Below, piece by piece: positions 41,418 to 51,819 of a stretch of DNA of 64,000 nucleotides (the first letter of the stretch is position 1; each line of letters starts with the position of its first letter). Under the pieces are notes generated by a model that was given only the letters and a program-made list of their open reading frames with translations, was not told where the DNA came from and did no database searches. Source of the DNA: DASXRU01 sp034665305. Its GTDB lineage: Bacteria > Acidobacteriota > Blastocatellia > Pyrinomonadales > Pyrinomonadaceae. Location: contig JAXDFZ010000024.1 of the NCBI GenBank assembly GCA_034665305.1, positions 372,001-436,000 of the forward strand, written 5' to 3'. The translations under genes were made by a program, and so were the position numbers.

Positions 41418-43688
41418 CTAATCCTTAAACCAGTACTTTGTTTTCTTGGTCCATGGGCTGGTTGGGAAGCGCCGGTGCAGCAAGTCGAAGGCGGTCTTGG
41501 ACCAGCGTCCCGTTTCTTTGTCGGTGCAGCCGCGCCGGGTGGCGGTCACGGCGAGATGGAGGGCCTCAGGCGCGCGCCCATCGGCGGGCTTTCGGTTGGC
41601 CCACTCTATCGCTGTTCGGGAAAGATAGTTGGGAGCAGCGCCCAGCGAATTAAGAGCAGTGCCCTCCTTCGCGGCCAACGCGCTATCGGCTGGTGAAAGA
41701 AAAAGCGGGACTCGGGCCGGAGCATTCTTCTTAGGTGGTTCTTCATAAAATGCGGCGCTGGAGCCCGCGAGACACCACCAATTGTCCCGGTAACTGTCGA
41801 GCTCATCGAGCGGTCCGGACCGGCTGACGCCGCTGGTGACGGTTGGTCGCAACCCGGGAAACTTCAACGCTAAATAAGCAGCGGCGAATCTTCTTCCTTC
41901 AGGTGTTACCTCCTTCTGGTATCCCGATATCAGTTCTTTCAGTTCCGGATAAGCGGCTGCCAGCAGCACGGTCAACCGTTCGGCTTCTACAGGACGATTC
42001 AGTAGTGCAGCTCTGAGCCAGGCTGCCTGAGTCACCATGCTCCGCAAGTTCTTCGGCAGCACGGGAGACTCGGCCGCTGCAACCATAACGCTCAGTGGCA
42101 CCTGTTCATTAAGTACGTCCGCGGCATCCTGATCGAACAAGAGGCTCGTCTCTTCTTTTTTCGCAGAACCAGTCTCTTCTTCTTCCGCAGGTAGTTCGCG
42201 GCCGTCCTCATCGTAGGAAAAGCCCGCTGGTACTCTCGGTGCATCTCTGAGGAACTCTGCGAGATTCCGGGCCAGCAACATTCGTTGTCCCAGGAACATA
42301 TTCACTGCCGACGGGCCAACCCTTGCGCGATCTTGAAGAAGAGTCTCATCCAGAATCTGACGCGCAGCATCGGCGTTGCCGGACTCCATCAACAAACGAA
42401 CCCGATAGAAATTTACCGAGGCAAAGGCCGGAGAACTTCGTCCTACCTTCGCGGCTGCGGCAAGCAACTTTCCGGCCTGCGGATGTTTGGCATCGACTTT
42501 ACTCAATGCCGTCACCAGCCAGGGCAAGGAACTCTTCTCGTCTAACTTTTTGAGCGCACGGTCAAGAGATGCCGTGTTTTCGCTTTCGAAGGAAACTATC
42601 CAGTCGCTGAGATCGTCGGCGGCAACTGCTGCGGGAACTTCTTTGGCGGGTGCACTGTCTTCGGCATCCTCTCCAAGGAATTTATCGAGCAGAAGGGTGT
42701 AGTCCCACACGTCCTGCTTGAGAGTTTCGCCTGCTCCCTTTCGCAAGATCGCCGCGCTTAACTCGTGAAGCTTCGTCTCCGGATGCAGCCGCAAGCGAAC
42801 CAGGTTGAGCAACCGACCTGAAGCGTGATGCTGACTCGAGAGTCGCTTTTCTTCAAGTATCTGCTTCAGCCTTGTCTCAGCTTCCGCGAGCGCCGGCTGC
42901 TTCTCCTCGTCTTTCCCTAAACTCGCCTGACGTAGTGAAGTTCTGGCAATCATGTACGCTGCAACTTCGTTCCAAGGCGAAGAGCGGTCGCCCGCGATTG
43001 CCGTGAACTGCTCCTTGGCTTCCTTGAAACGGGCGGCATAAAAGTTAGCCGCCGCGATCTGATACTGGCGATCTGTTCGCAACCACGCCGGTGCACTCGC
43101 CGGCAAGTCGGCCGGAATGCTTTGCCCTTCGGAGCAGTTGGAGAAAACTCCGTCCTGGGCCGTAATCCAGTCCTTGATTTCTGCGGTTTCAGCGCCGTGG
43201 GCTTTCTGCCGAGTGGCCAGCGTATTGGCGGCGGTCACGAAGGCGTCTTCCTGGCAGTTGAGATAGCTCTCCCACTCATTCGGCTTCTCGCGGTTGCGAT
43301 ACAAACTTATTTTAGGCGCTGGGCCAGTTCCCAATACCGCAGCACGCGCATCCAGCCACGGTTTCAACGCACCGTCTTCTGAAAAACCCCAGCTGGAATC
43401 CAGACGTTCTTTCCACAACTCCATCAATGCGTCCTGCTCCGGTTGATCAAACGCCGGGCCAGTCATCTGGCGGTAAGCAGCATAGAGGTACGAGCGCGCA
43501 TATGAAGGTCGAATGACGCCGATGCGTCCCTGAACAAATCCGTTCAATGGCATGTCGGGGTGCTTGGAATATGTGAACACCGCGCCGAGAAAGAAGGGCC
43601 CGCACGCCTTTGCCGGTGGCACCCAACTAAACAGGAGCGAGCAGAGGAGAATGACAGCAGCGATCGCTGACAGGGATTTACTGTTCAT
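41418..43688 (-). CDS. Large secreted protein of unknown function
   Basis: 756 residues. Signal peptide to about residue 29, with CGPFF right after it (CGP at the mature start; lipidation is possible). The body is largely helical, with TPR-like character in the middle, for example FYAARFKEAKEQFTAIAGDR and ANFYRVRLLMESGNADAARQ. An acidic Glu-rich patch lies near residue 500. The C terminus resembles a short tetratricopeptide-like end with FPTSPWTKKTKYWF. No catalytic motif recognised. Its start overlaps the end of the DUF3142-like gene by 11 bases, implying they work together. Confidence 0.7.
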   Translation of the reverse strand: MNSKSLSAIAAVILLCSLLFSWVPPAKACGPFFLGAVFTYSKHPDMPLNGFVQGRIGVIRPSYARSYLYAAYRQMTGPAFDQPEQDALMELWKERLDSSWGFSEDGALKPWLDARAAVLGTGPAPKISLYRNREKPNEWESYLNCQEDAFVTAANTLATRQKAHGAETAEIKDWITAQDGVFSNCSEGQSIPADLPASAPAWLRTDRQYQIAAANFYAARFKEAKEQFTAIAGDRSSPWNEVAAYMIARTSLRQASLGKDEEKQPALAEAETRLKQILEEKRLSSQHHASGRLLNLVRLRLHPETKLHELSAAILRKGAGETLKQDVWDYTLLLDKFLGEDAEDSAPAKEVPAAVAADDLSDWIVSFESENTASLDRALKKLDEKSSLPWLVTALSKVDAKHPQAGKLLAAAAKVGRSSPAFASVNFYRVRLLMESGNADAARQILDETLLQDRARVGPSAVNMFLGQRMLLARNLAEFLRDAPRVPAGFSYDEDGRELPAEEEETGSAKKEETSLLFDQDAADVLNEQVPLSVMVAAAESPVLPKNLRSMVTQAAWLRAALLNRPVEAERLTVLLAAAYPELKELISGYQKEVTPEGRRFAAAYLALKFPGLRPTVTSGVSRSGPLDELDSYRDNWWCLAGSSAAFYEEPPKKNAPARVPLFLSPADSALAAKEGTALNSLGAAPNYLSRTAIEWANRKPADGRAPEALHLAVTATRRGCTDKETGRWSKTAFDLLHRRFPTSPWTKKTKYWFKD

Positions 43689-44496
43689 GTTCGATTTTCT
43701 CGAGAAAAGATTTTAGTGATTCGTTGGTCCAGGGATGCGGACTGAAAGCATAAATTCGCCGTGGGGTACGCAAACCCTCGATCGGTTCGTCGGTAGAAAC
43801 ACCGTAGCTATTGCGACACTTTGCTTCCGGGAATTCTTGCTGTGCCTCAATCCGCGTGTGGAGTTGCCGGCTATCGGGTCCCATGCGAAACAGCATCGGC
43901 ACCGCATCATCAACCGGAAGGGCAGAGAGCCACCTATCACCGACGCACCAGGATCCCAGCGCCGTAATCGATAGATCAATGCCGGGAGGTAACTCGGGCT
44001 TTAGGTCTTCGAGTAACTCACGATAGAAGGCCCGCTCCGATTGTTTTGCGTCAAAATCAATCTGTATCGCCACAAGCCCCGGAGCGTTTGCCATTTCCTT
44101 CAAGTTGGAAATCAACGTCAGGCGTTGGGTCTGCGAAAGAGTCGCCTCCGTGTTTCGCTCAATCTCAATCCGCGCTACGGCGGTCAACGATGTTCCCGGC
44201 GGCACCTTCAGCGATTGCCGTCGTGGCTGCACAACTACATGATCGCCTCGCAAGATGATCGTCCGTGAAAGAAAGGCGACGCCGACTTTTCGCGGATCAA
44301 TGAAACTCAGATCGCTGGGCCGTTCCCAGGCCCATAAAATCAACTGGGGGATGGTGCGATCAGCTGAAAACGAAGGTCGGAGATTACCTTTGCCGCTGAA
44401 TGGACTCCGGCTAAAGACAAAAGCGAGTGAGCAGACGGCGACGCAGATGCTGGCAACAGAGAGCACAAGGTTCTTTCTGGCGATGTTTGAAGACAT
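43678..44496 (-). CDS. DUF3142-like secreted or anchored protein
   Basis: 272 residues from ATG 44496. A TTG start 20 codons earlier is possible, but the signal-anchor (about residues 9-28) directly follows this ATG. Segments LILWAWERPSDLSFIDPRKV, VGVAFLSRTIIL, VARIEIER and IQIDFDAKQSERAFYRELLE fit DUF3142, a TIM-barrel-like family related to glycosyl hydrolases, of unknown activity. The pattern IQIDFDA resembles the substrate-facing acid strand of such barrels. Upstream partner of the 756-residue protein. Confidence 0.7.
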   Translation of the reverse strand: MSSNIARKNLVLSVASICVAVCSLAFVFSRSPFSGKGNLRPSFSADRTIPQLILWAWERPSDLSFIDPRKVGVAFLSRTIILRGDHVVVQPRRQSLKVPPGTSLTAVARIEIERNTEATLSQTQRLTLISNLKEMANAPGLVAIQIDFDAKQSERAFYRELLEDLKPELPPGIDLSITALGSWCVGDRWLSALPVDDAVPMLFRMGPDSRQLHTRIEAQQEFPEAKCRNSYGVSTDEPIEGLRTPRRIYAFSPHPWTNESLKSFLEKIEHEQ

Positions 44497-44655
44497 GTGT
44501 TTGCCGGATTGCCAGCGGAGTTTACACCAGCAAGCTGAACCAGAAAAGTTATTCAATCAGCGGTCCGCCTTAACCTCTCCCGAGACCTTTTTGCTATACT
44601 GCCCGCTGACTGAATGGCCATTCATTTTGTGCACGCGCTGGCGAGGTGAGGTTTG

Positions 44656-46422
<1,767 letters not shown>

Positions 46423-46639
46423 GAAAGTCACTTCAAGACCCTCCGCATAGTTTGCGCGCGCAGTTGTCTGCGCTATTCCTCCTGAATATTCGCAATTTCC
46501 AATCTCTCCGCAAAACCGTCGGTTGATTTGCAGCGCATGCAAAATGCTTTATATGCGGCGGATCTCCGTGTTTTTTAAGTAGCGTTGCAGACTGATTACG
46601 ACGTCACTAGAATCCGCTTGTACTCGCAGTTCTTACGCT

Positions 46640-46906
46640 CACAAATCGAGAAGGAGACCTCGCCTTGCTGAAAGAGATAATCCCAAACGAAGGTCAGGTA
46701 CGGCGTTTCTGTGAGTGTTCAAAACAGGAGTCAGGACAGCCTTGATTCCTTTTGAACCGGGATGCACCCCGGGCGGGGAGTGCATTCCTAGTCGCAGTCA
46801 GTGCCGTTACCTGGGAAGAACGGCACAGTGCTGCGCAGCGTCTGGCGCGAATCGCGCGAGACGTTCAAGGCCGGCACGACTCCGAACGTGCCGGTCTTGC
46901 TTTTTC
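46640..46906 (+). ncRNA. Candidate structured RNA with consecutive hairpins and terminator
   Basis: A 570-base gap between convergent genes contains, in order on the plus strand, hairpins at 46759-46788 (GGGATGCAC/GTGCATTCC), 46801-46826 (GTGCCGTT/AACGGCAC, perfect), 46839-46863 (CGTCT-GCGCG/CGCGC-AGACG) and 46871-46894 (CCGGCACG/CGTGCCGG). The last is followed by TCTTGCTTTTTCTTG, a terminator. A smaller stem lies near 46648-46663. No coding frame fits. It lacks the signatures I know for tmRNA, RNase P RNA, SRP RNA or 6S RNA. The 5' end is a guess. Confidence 0.5.
46871..46906 (+). terminator. Intrinsic terminator ending the candidate RNA
   Basis: Eight-base GC-rich stem CCGGCACG/CGTGCCGG (46871-46894) and a T-rich tail (TCTTGCTTTTTC) on the plus strand, about 450 bases past the ETF-QO stop. 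Confidence 0.8.
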
Positions 46907-46994
46907 TTGCAGCACTCAGTGATTGAGTTGGTAAAGCGTGCGGCCACTTACCGGGCGACTTAACAGGGTTCTAGCGGTGGGAGCTGGCGAAAAT

Positions 46995-47222
46995 TTACTC
47001 GCCATCCTTGATGGTGAAGTTGACTTTGCCGCGGACGACTTCTTCGAGCGCGACGCGCGTCGGCTTATGCTTTTGCGGGTCGATCTCGATGCGTGGGCGA
47101 GCGCCTCGCTGCAACTGTTTGCTTCGCTTCGCGGCGACGATAATCATCCGATACTTTGAATCCATTTCCGGTACTTCGCTTTCCTCGATAAGATCGGTCA
47201 TCCGGTCGTTGTTATCATCCAT
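46995..47222 (-). CDS. rpoZ: RNA polymerase omega subunit
   Basis: 75 residues from ATG 47222, which has GGAAGG upstream; a GTG six codons earlier is possible. Segments YRMIIVAAKRSKQLQRGARP and KPTRVALEEVVRGKV match RpoZ. It assists core RNA polymerase assembly and is the usual ppGpp-contacting subunit in proteobacteria. It lies downstream of gmk, a frequent pairing. Confidence 0.92.
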   Translation of the reverse strand: MDDNNDRMTDLIEESEVPEMDSKYRMIIVAAKRSKQLQRGARPRIEIDPQKHKPTRVALEEVVRGKVNFTIKDGE

Positions 47223-47311
47223 ACGAACCTTACCTTCCACTGATGATTATTGAACCGCCATTCTATGCAATCAGCCGCCGGGAGCAAAGGCGAACCAGCC
47301 GACTGGCAAGC

Positions 47312-47974
47312 TTAGGTCAGAACGGACTCCGGGAACTTCTGCAGCACAAGTTTTAACTGCTCTTCCTGACGCTCACGACGGGCGCGCTCTGCAAAAATGA
47401 TTGCCGCCAGTTGGTCCGACGCGCGTTCCAGATCATCATTGATAATTACGTATTGAAACTCACGATAGTGTGCAACTTCGGCCGGCGCGCCCCGCAACCT
47501 ACGTTCTAAGTCTTCGGGAGCGTCCGTTCCTCTGGTTACCAGTCTTTGCCGGAGCACGTCGAACGACGGCGGCAGAATGAAGATGCAAACCGCGTCGGTC
47601 ACCAACGCGCGCACGGACGAAGCTCCCTGAACATCGATTTCCAGGATGATGTCGCGACCACCTGCCAACTCGTTCATGACCTGATCGCGACTGGTGCCAT
47701 AGAGGTTGCCATGAACCCAGGCCCACTCGAGGAACTGTTTTTCCGCCTTCATCGTTTCGAACCTGGGAGGCGAGACAAAAAAGTATTCCCGGCCATTGAC
47801 TTCGCCGGGGCGCGGCGCCCGCGTCGTATAGGAGACCGAGTAGCTGAGGTTTGGTACGCACTTCCGGGCGCGATCGATCAGGGTGCCTTTGCCGCCGCCG
47901 GAAGGGGAACTCACCACAATCAGCATGCCGCGACCACCCGCCGGGTTTGCCAGCTGTCCATCGTCATTCAACAT
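47312..47974 (-). CDS. gmk: Guanylate kinase
   Basis: 220 residues. P-loop VVSSPSGGGKGTLIDRA near residue 21-37, GMP-binding SYTTRAPRPGEVNGREYFF, EWAWVHGNLYGTS and LEIDVQGASSVR. It phosphorylates GMP to GDP. The start overlaps the yicC stop, and rpoZ follows about 90 bases later. All motifs intact. Confidence 0.95.
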   Translation of the reverse strand: MLNDDGQLANPAGGRGMLIVVSSPSGGGKGTLIDRARKCVPNLSYSVSYTTRAPRPGEVNGREYFFVSPPRFETMKAEKQFLEWAWVHGNLYGTSRDQVMNELAGGRDIILEIDVQGASSVRALVTDAVCIFILPPSFDVLRQRLVTRGTDAPEDLERRLRGAPAEVAHYREFQYVIINDDLERASDQLAAIIFAERARRERQEEQLKLVLQKFPESVLT

Positions 47975-48842
47975 TTTGTACCTGCTCGCGCAGCTTCTCG
48001 ATTTCAGCCTTGATTACCAACCCCGCATCCTTAATGTTGAGGTCCGTCGATTTGGACAGGACGGTGTTGGCCTCGCGATTCAATTCCTGCAGCAGAAAGT
48101 CCAGACGTTTCCCGATTTCGGTCGGTAAGTCCAACGTCTCACGAAATTGATCAAGGTGGCTGCGCAGACGCACGATTTCTTCGCTGATGTCGCTTTTGTC
48201 GGCAAGGTATGCAACTTCCTGGGCCAGCCGGCCAGGATCGATTTCAACCGGTTGACCGCTACGAGCCAGCAACTCTCCGATTCTTTTTTGCAGCCGGGCG
48301 CGATAGGCGTCGACAAGATTCGCCGCCGCCGCTTCAATCAACGGTACTTCGGCTTCAATCTTTGCTATCCGCATACGCATCTCGACCAGCAGGGCCTGGG
48401 CCTCGCTGGCGCGCATCAGCGCCAAATCTTCGAGGGCGTTTTCGAGCGCCAGAGTTACGCCGGCAATCATGTTGTCGTCCAACTCTTCGCGCATCGGCTG
48501 CATTGCGCCGGGTAGCCTGACAAGGGAAGTGATGTCGGGTTCGCCGGTCAGGTCAAACTCCTTTTGAATTGTCCGCAGCGCCGTCAGGTAGCGAGCGATT
48601 ACGGTGCGATCCAATTCATAGGTCGATTCGCCGCTGCGCTCGAACATGATATTGACATCCACCCGACCGCGGGAGAGCCGCGCCGCGATCCGCCGTTTGA
48701 TCATCACCTCCAGTGCAGACAGTTCCTGGCCCATGCGCAGATGCACGTCGAGAAAACGATTGTTAACGGTCTTGATTTCTACGGCGACGCTAAAGTTGTC
48801 GCCGGCCGCATTGCCGCGGCCAAAGCCTGTCATTGAGTTCAT
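47964..48842 (-). CDS. YicC-family protein (putative endoribonuclease)
   Basis: 292 residues with the family start MNSMTGFGRG, the segment VEIKTVNNRFLDVHLRMG and the C-terminal DUF1732 region ending EIGKRLDFLLQELNREANTV...SKSTDLNIKDAG. YicC proteins are reported to be RNases that act on small RNAs. The arrangement yicC-gmk-rpoZ is a common bacterial gene order. Confidence 0.93.
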   Translation of the reverse strand: MNSMTGFGRGNAAGDNFSVAVEIKTVNNRFLDVHLRMGQELSALEVMIKRRIAARLSRGRVDVNIMFERSGESTYELDRTVIARYLTALRTIQKEFDLTGEPDITSLVRLPGAMQPMREELDDNMIAGVTLALENALEDLALMRASEAQALLVEMRMRIAKIEAEVPLIEAAAANLVDAYRARLQKRIGELLARSGQPVEIDPGRLAQEVAYLADKSDISEEIVRLRSHLDQFRETLDLPTEIGKRLDFLLQELNREANTVLSKSTDLNIKDAGLVIKAEIEKLREQVQNVE

Positions 48843-48850
48843 AAGTTGTG

Positions 48851-48953
48851 TTAGTCGTCAGTGGTCAGTCGTTAGTTGTCAGTGGTCGGTTGCGGTTGTA
48901 GCGAGGGCTTTTCGAATAAAGTTCCAGTGACTACTGACTACTGACAACTGACA
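48851..48953. repeat. Heptad repeat hairpin between yicC and the ABC exporter
   Basis: Units TAGTCGT, CAGTGGT, CAGTCGT, TAGTTGT, CAGTGGT run from about 48852. Inverted units (CTACTGA, CTACTGA, CAACTGA) follow at about 48930-48953 after a 35-base spacer. The second arm forms the last codons of the ABC exporter gene. Confidence 0.8.
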
Positions 48954-50745
48954 AATCCTCTTCCTCTTCGTCAGCAAATTGCAGTTCATACAGTCGGCGA
49001 TACTGGCCGTTTTGGGCCAGCAATTCGGTGTGGTTTCCGGTTTCGGTGATGCGACCACGTTCTAGAACCACGATGTTGTCAGCGCGGCGCACAGTCGACA
49101 AGCGATGGGCAATCACGACGGTGGTTCGGTTTCTGACAAGGTTCGCGATGGCGCGCTGGACCAGCCGTTCAGATTCAGCATCCAGGGCCGAGGTCGCTTC
49201 ATCCAGAATCAGAAAAGGCGCGTCGACCAGAACCGCGCGCGCGATCGCCAAGCGCTGCCGCTGACCGCCGGAAAGGAATATCCCCCGCTCGCCAACTATC
49301 GTGTCATAACCGTTAGGGAGTTCCATTATGAAATCGTGGGCAAAGGCGACGCGCGCAGCTTCCTCGATCTGCTGCTGAGAGGCGTCAGGCCGTCCGTAGG
49401 AAATATTGTGCCGGACTGTATCGTTAAAGAGTACGGTTTCCTGAGTGACCAGAGCGATTTGATTTCGCAAACTCAAAACTGTGGCGTCACGCAAGTCGGT
49501 TCCGTCCCACAACACCTGACCGGAAACCGGATCGTGAAAGCGCGATAATAATTTCGTGAGCGTCGACTTGCCGCCGCCTGACTCACCAACCAATGCCACC
49601 ATATTTCCTGCCGGTATGCGCAAACTGACGCCGCGCAGAACGGACCGTGATTCATTGGCATAACCGAAAGCTACATCGCGCAGCTCGATCTCGCTGCGCA
49701 AAGGTTGCAACTGTACGGCGCCTGGCTTTTCCGGAATCTCAGCATTTTCGTCCATAACCTCCCAAACGTGTTGCGCCGCCGCCAAGGCCTGTTCCATCGC
49801 GTTGTGGAGGCTCGAAAGCTTACGCATGGGTCCGTAGGTGCTGATGAGGAAGAAAAGAAAAGTAATAAACTGCGACTGGCTCATCCGCCCGGCAACGATC
49901 TCGGCGCGGCCGAAGAACAGTAGGACGACCAGGAAAACGACGCCGACCATTTCGATTGTTGGTGGCGCGATGCCGGCGATGCTGGCTGAGCGCAGTTTCG
50001 AACGCACGATACGTTGCGCCACCGTGGCAAATCGTTTGCCCTCGCGTTCCTCGGCCCGATAAGCCTTCACGATGTTTTGATTGGCGAGCGCTTCCTGCGC
50101 GGTGTCGGTCAGAAGTTTATTGCCTTCGAATGATTCGCGCGACAGCTTGCGCAGCGACGAGCCGAAACGTGCCGTGAGCACGGCCACAAAGGGAGCAATG
50201 ATCAGCGATCCCAACGTCAGCCGCCAGTTGTAATACAGCGATGCGCAGAGAAACGCGATTAGCGTGAAACTCTCGCGCAACATGTCGCGCAAGGTATGGG
50301 AAACGGCGGTCTCGATCGCGGCGGCGCTGGAAATCAAACGCGAGACCAGGTAATTCGTGCGGTGCCTTTCAAAGAAACTGGCCGACTGTTTCAGCAAATG
50401 GCGATAAAGGTCGCGCCGCAATGTGAAAACAGAAGCCTGCCCGATCTTGGCCATCAAATACGTGGAGAAGTACTCGGCCGCGCCCTTCAGCGCCGTAAAA
50501 ACAATCAGCAGGATCGCGATGGTGCGCCATGCCTCGACTCCCGAGGCAGGGATGATTCGCTGCAGTCCAAGAAAGGTAGAATTTTGCTGACCCCCGGACT
50601 TCGTCAGCGCCTGATCGAAGATGGGAACGATTAGTGCGCCAATCGCACTTTCCAAAAGCCCTACAGCCAACATTGCCAGCGTAGCGATCGCGAAGGTAGC
50701 CCGATGAGGTTTGAGATATCTTAGGAGTCTTCGAAGATCATGCAT
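48931..50745 (-). CDS. MsbA-type ABC exporter
   Basis: 604 residues: six-helix transmembrane domain (about 15-310) fused to an ATPase. Walker A ALVGESGGGKSTLTKLL, signature LSGGQRQRLAIARA, Walker B PFLILDEATSALD and the H-loop VVIAHRLSTV are intact. It probably flips lipid A precursors or another amphipathic lipid across the inner membrane; the exact substrate is not shown by sequence. The last residues (DLSVVSSQ) are encoded by the heptad repeat, so the natural C terminus was probably a little shorter. Confidence 0.9.
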   Translation of the reverse strand: MHDLRRLLRYLKPHRATFAIATLAMLAVGLLESAIGALIVPIFDQALTKSGGQQNSTFLGLQRIIPASGVEAWRTIAILLIVFTALKGAAEYFSTYLMAKIGQASVFTLRRDLYRHLLKQSASFFERHRTNYLVSRLISSAAAIETAVSHTLRDMLRESFTLIAFLCASLYYNWRLTLGSLIIAPFVAVLTARFGSSLRKLSRESFEGNKLLTDTAQEALANQNIVKAYRAEEREGKRFATVAQRIVRSKLRSASIAGIAPPTIEMVGVVFLVVLLFFGRAEIVAGRMSQSQFITFLFFLISTYGPMRKLSSLHNAMEQALAAAQHVWEVMDENAEIPEKPGAVQLQPLRSEIELRDVAFGYANESRSVLRGVSLRIPAGNMVALVGESGGGKSTLTKLLSRFHDPVSGQVLWDGTDLRDATVLSLRNQIALVTQETVLFNDTVRHNISYGRPDASQQQIEEAARVAFAHDFIMELPNGYDTIVGERGIFLSGGQRQRLAIARAVLVDAPFLILDEATSALDAESERLVQRAIANLVRNRTTVVIAHRLSTVRRADNIVVLERGRITETGNHTELLAQNGQYRRLYELQFADEEEEDLSVVSSQ

Positions 50746-50984
50746 CGCGAATCGCTTGTTTGATCGCCCCGTATGTCAACGGGGATTGCCAGGAAGGATG
50801 TCTAAGTTGTTTTGATTAAGCAGCGGGAAATATACTTACCAGCTCCGTTTGACGTCAAGGCGCACGAATACATACTATGACACCTACTGCTGCAATGTTC
50901 CATGCAAGATCAACCAGGGTTGTGCGTGCCGTAGTGTGCGTTTGAGGTATAATTCGGTTTCACTTTGATTGCGGAAAAAACGAT
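50746..50984. promoter_or_regulatory. Divergent promoter region of the exporter and response-regulator genes
   Basis: About 240 bases. A perfect TATAAT at 50948-50953 lies 32 bases before the TTG start of the response regulator and is the likely -10 box on the plus strand. No clear TTGACA stands 17 bases upstream. No repeat or small gene was found. Confidence 0.5.
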
Positions 50985-51707
50985 TTGAATCCTGAAACGA
51001 TAAACAAGAATGCGGGCAAGCGCCTGCTGATAGTCGATGACGAGCCCGAGCTGCGGGCCCTGTTGGCTGAATACTTTCGGCGGCTTGGCTTCGAAGTCGT
51101 AGAAAAGGAAAACGCCGCAGCGGCATTGGAGCCCGCCCTGTCGGGGAAATTCGATTGCTTCATCTTTGACATTTCGATGCGCGAGACGACCGGCATTGAG
51201 CTGTTGCAAAAGCTCAGGGACCGCAACGTAACCACGCCGGCTCTTTTCCTGACGGCCCTCGGCGATCTTGAAAACAAGGTCGCGGGGTTCGAGGCCGGCG
51301 CGGACGATTATCTGCAGAAGCCATTCAGCCCGCGCGAACTTGAATACCGCATCGAAGCGTTGTTGCGTCGTGGCGGAAACTACAAACCCGAGAGTGGCGA
51401 AGATCGACGCGAAGTGGGCGACCTGGTGGTCGATCTGCGACGGCATGAAGTGTCGCGCGCCGGCGAGCGAATCGATCTCACGCCGCTGGAGTTTCAAATA
51501 CTGGAACTCCTGGCATCGGAGCCGGGACGCGCCTGGTCGCGTAACGATTTGTTGGACCGCGTCTGGAGCACGGAATATGAAGGGTACCAGCGAAACATCG
51601 ATCCCCACATCAACCGGCTGCGTAAGAAACTTGAAAAGGATCCCAAAAACCCGCATTACGTCCTGACCGTTCGCGGTGTTGGCTACAAACTGAATGAGAA
51701 TCCATAG
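50985..51707 (+). CDS. OmpR/PhoB-family response regulator
   Basis: 240 residues. Receiver domain (about 8-125) with the acidic pair DDE, phospho-acceptor Asp in FIFDISMRE and Lys in LQKPFSPRE. A winged-helix DNA-binding domain follows (about 140-238) ending VLTVRGVGYKLNENP. TTG start, since no ATG or GTG lies nearer; the receiver begins soon after. The histidine kinase at 55930 is in the region but not adjacent, so the partner is uncertain. Confidence 0.92.
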   Translation: MNPETINKNAGKRLLIVDDEPELRALLAEYFRRLGFEVVEKENAAAALEPALSGKFDCFIFDISMRETTGIELLQKLRDRNVTTPALFLTALGDLENKVAGFEAGADDYLQKPFSPRELEYRIEALLRRGGNYKPESGEDRREVGDLVVDLRRHEVSRAGERIDLTPLEFQILELLASEPGRAWSRNDLLDRVWSTEYEGYQRNIDPHINRLRKKLEKDPKNPHYVLTVRGVGYKLNENP

Positions 51708-51819
51708 CGGCCATTTCGTGAATCTCGTTCTATTAATGCTTTGTACCACCTGATCGCTTAAATTTTTCGCGGCGCCGGCTCTATCGTTTGAAGTCCAGAC
51801 AGAGCGGCCCATCCTCGTT
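51708..51819. other. Short gap between regulator and propeller-protein gene
   Basis: 112 bases with no gene, hairpin or repeat that I can support. Confidence 0.4.

Noticed and set aside
46640..46906. 6S RNA, SRP RNA, tmRNA or RNase P RNA
   Set aside because: None of the conserved cores is present, and serial separate hairpins do not fit the long rod of 6S RNA.
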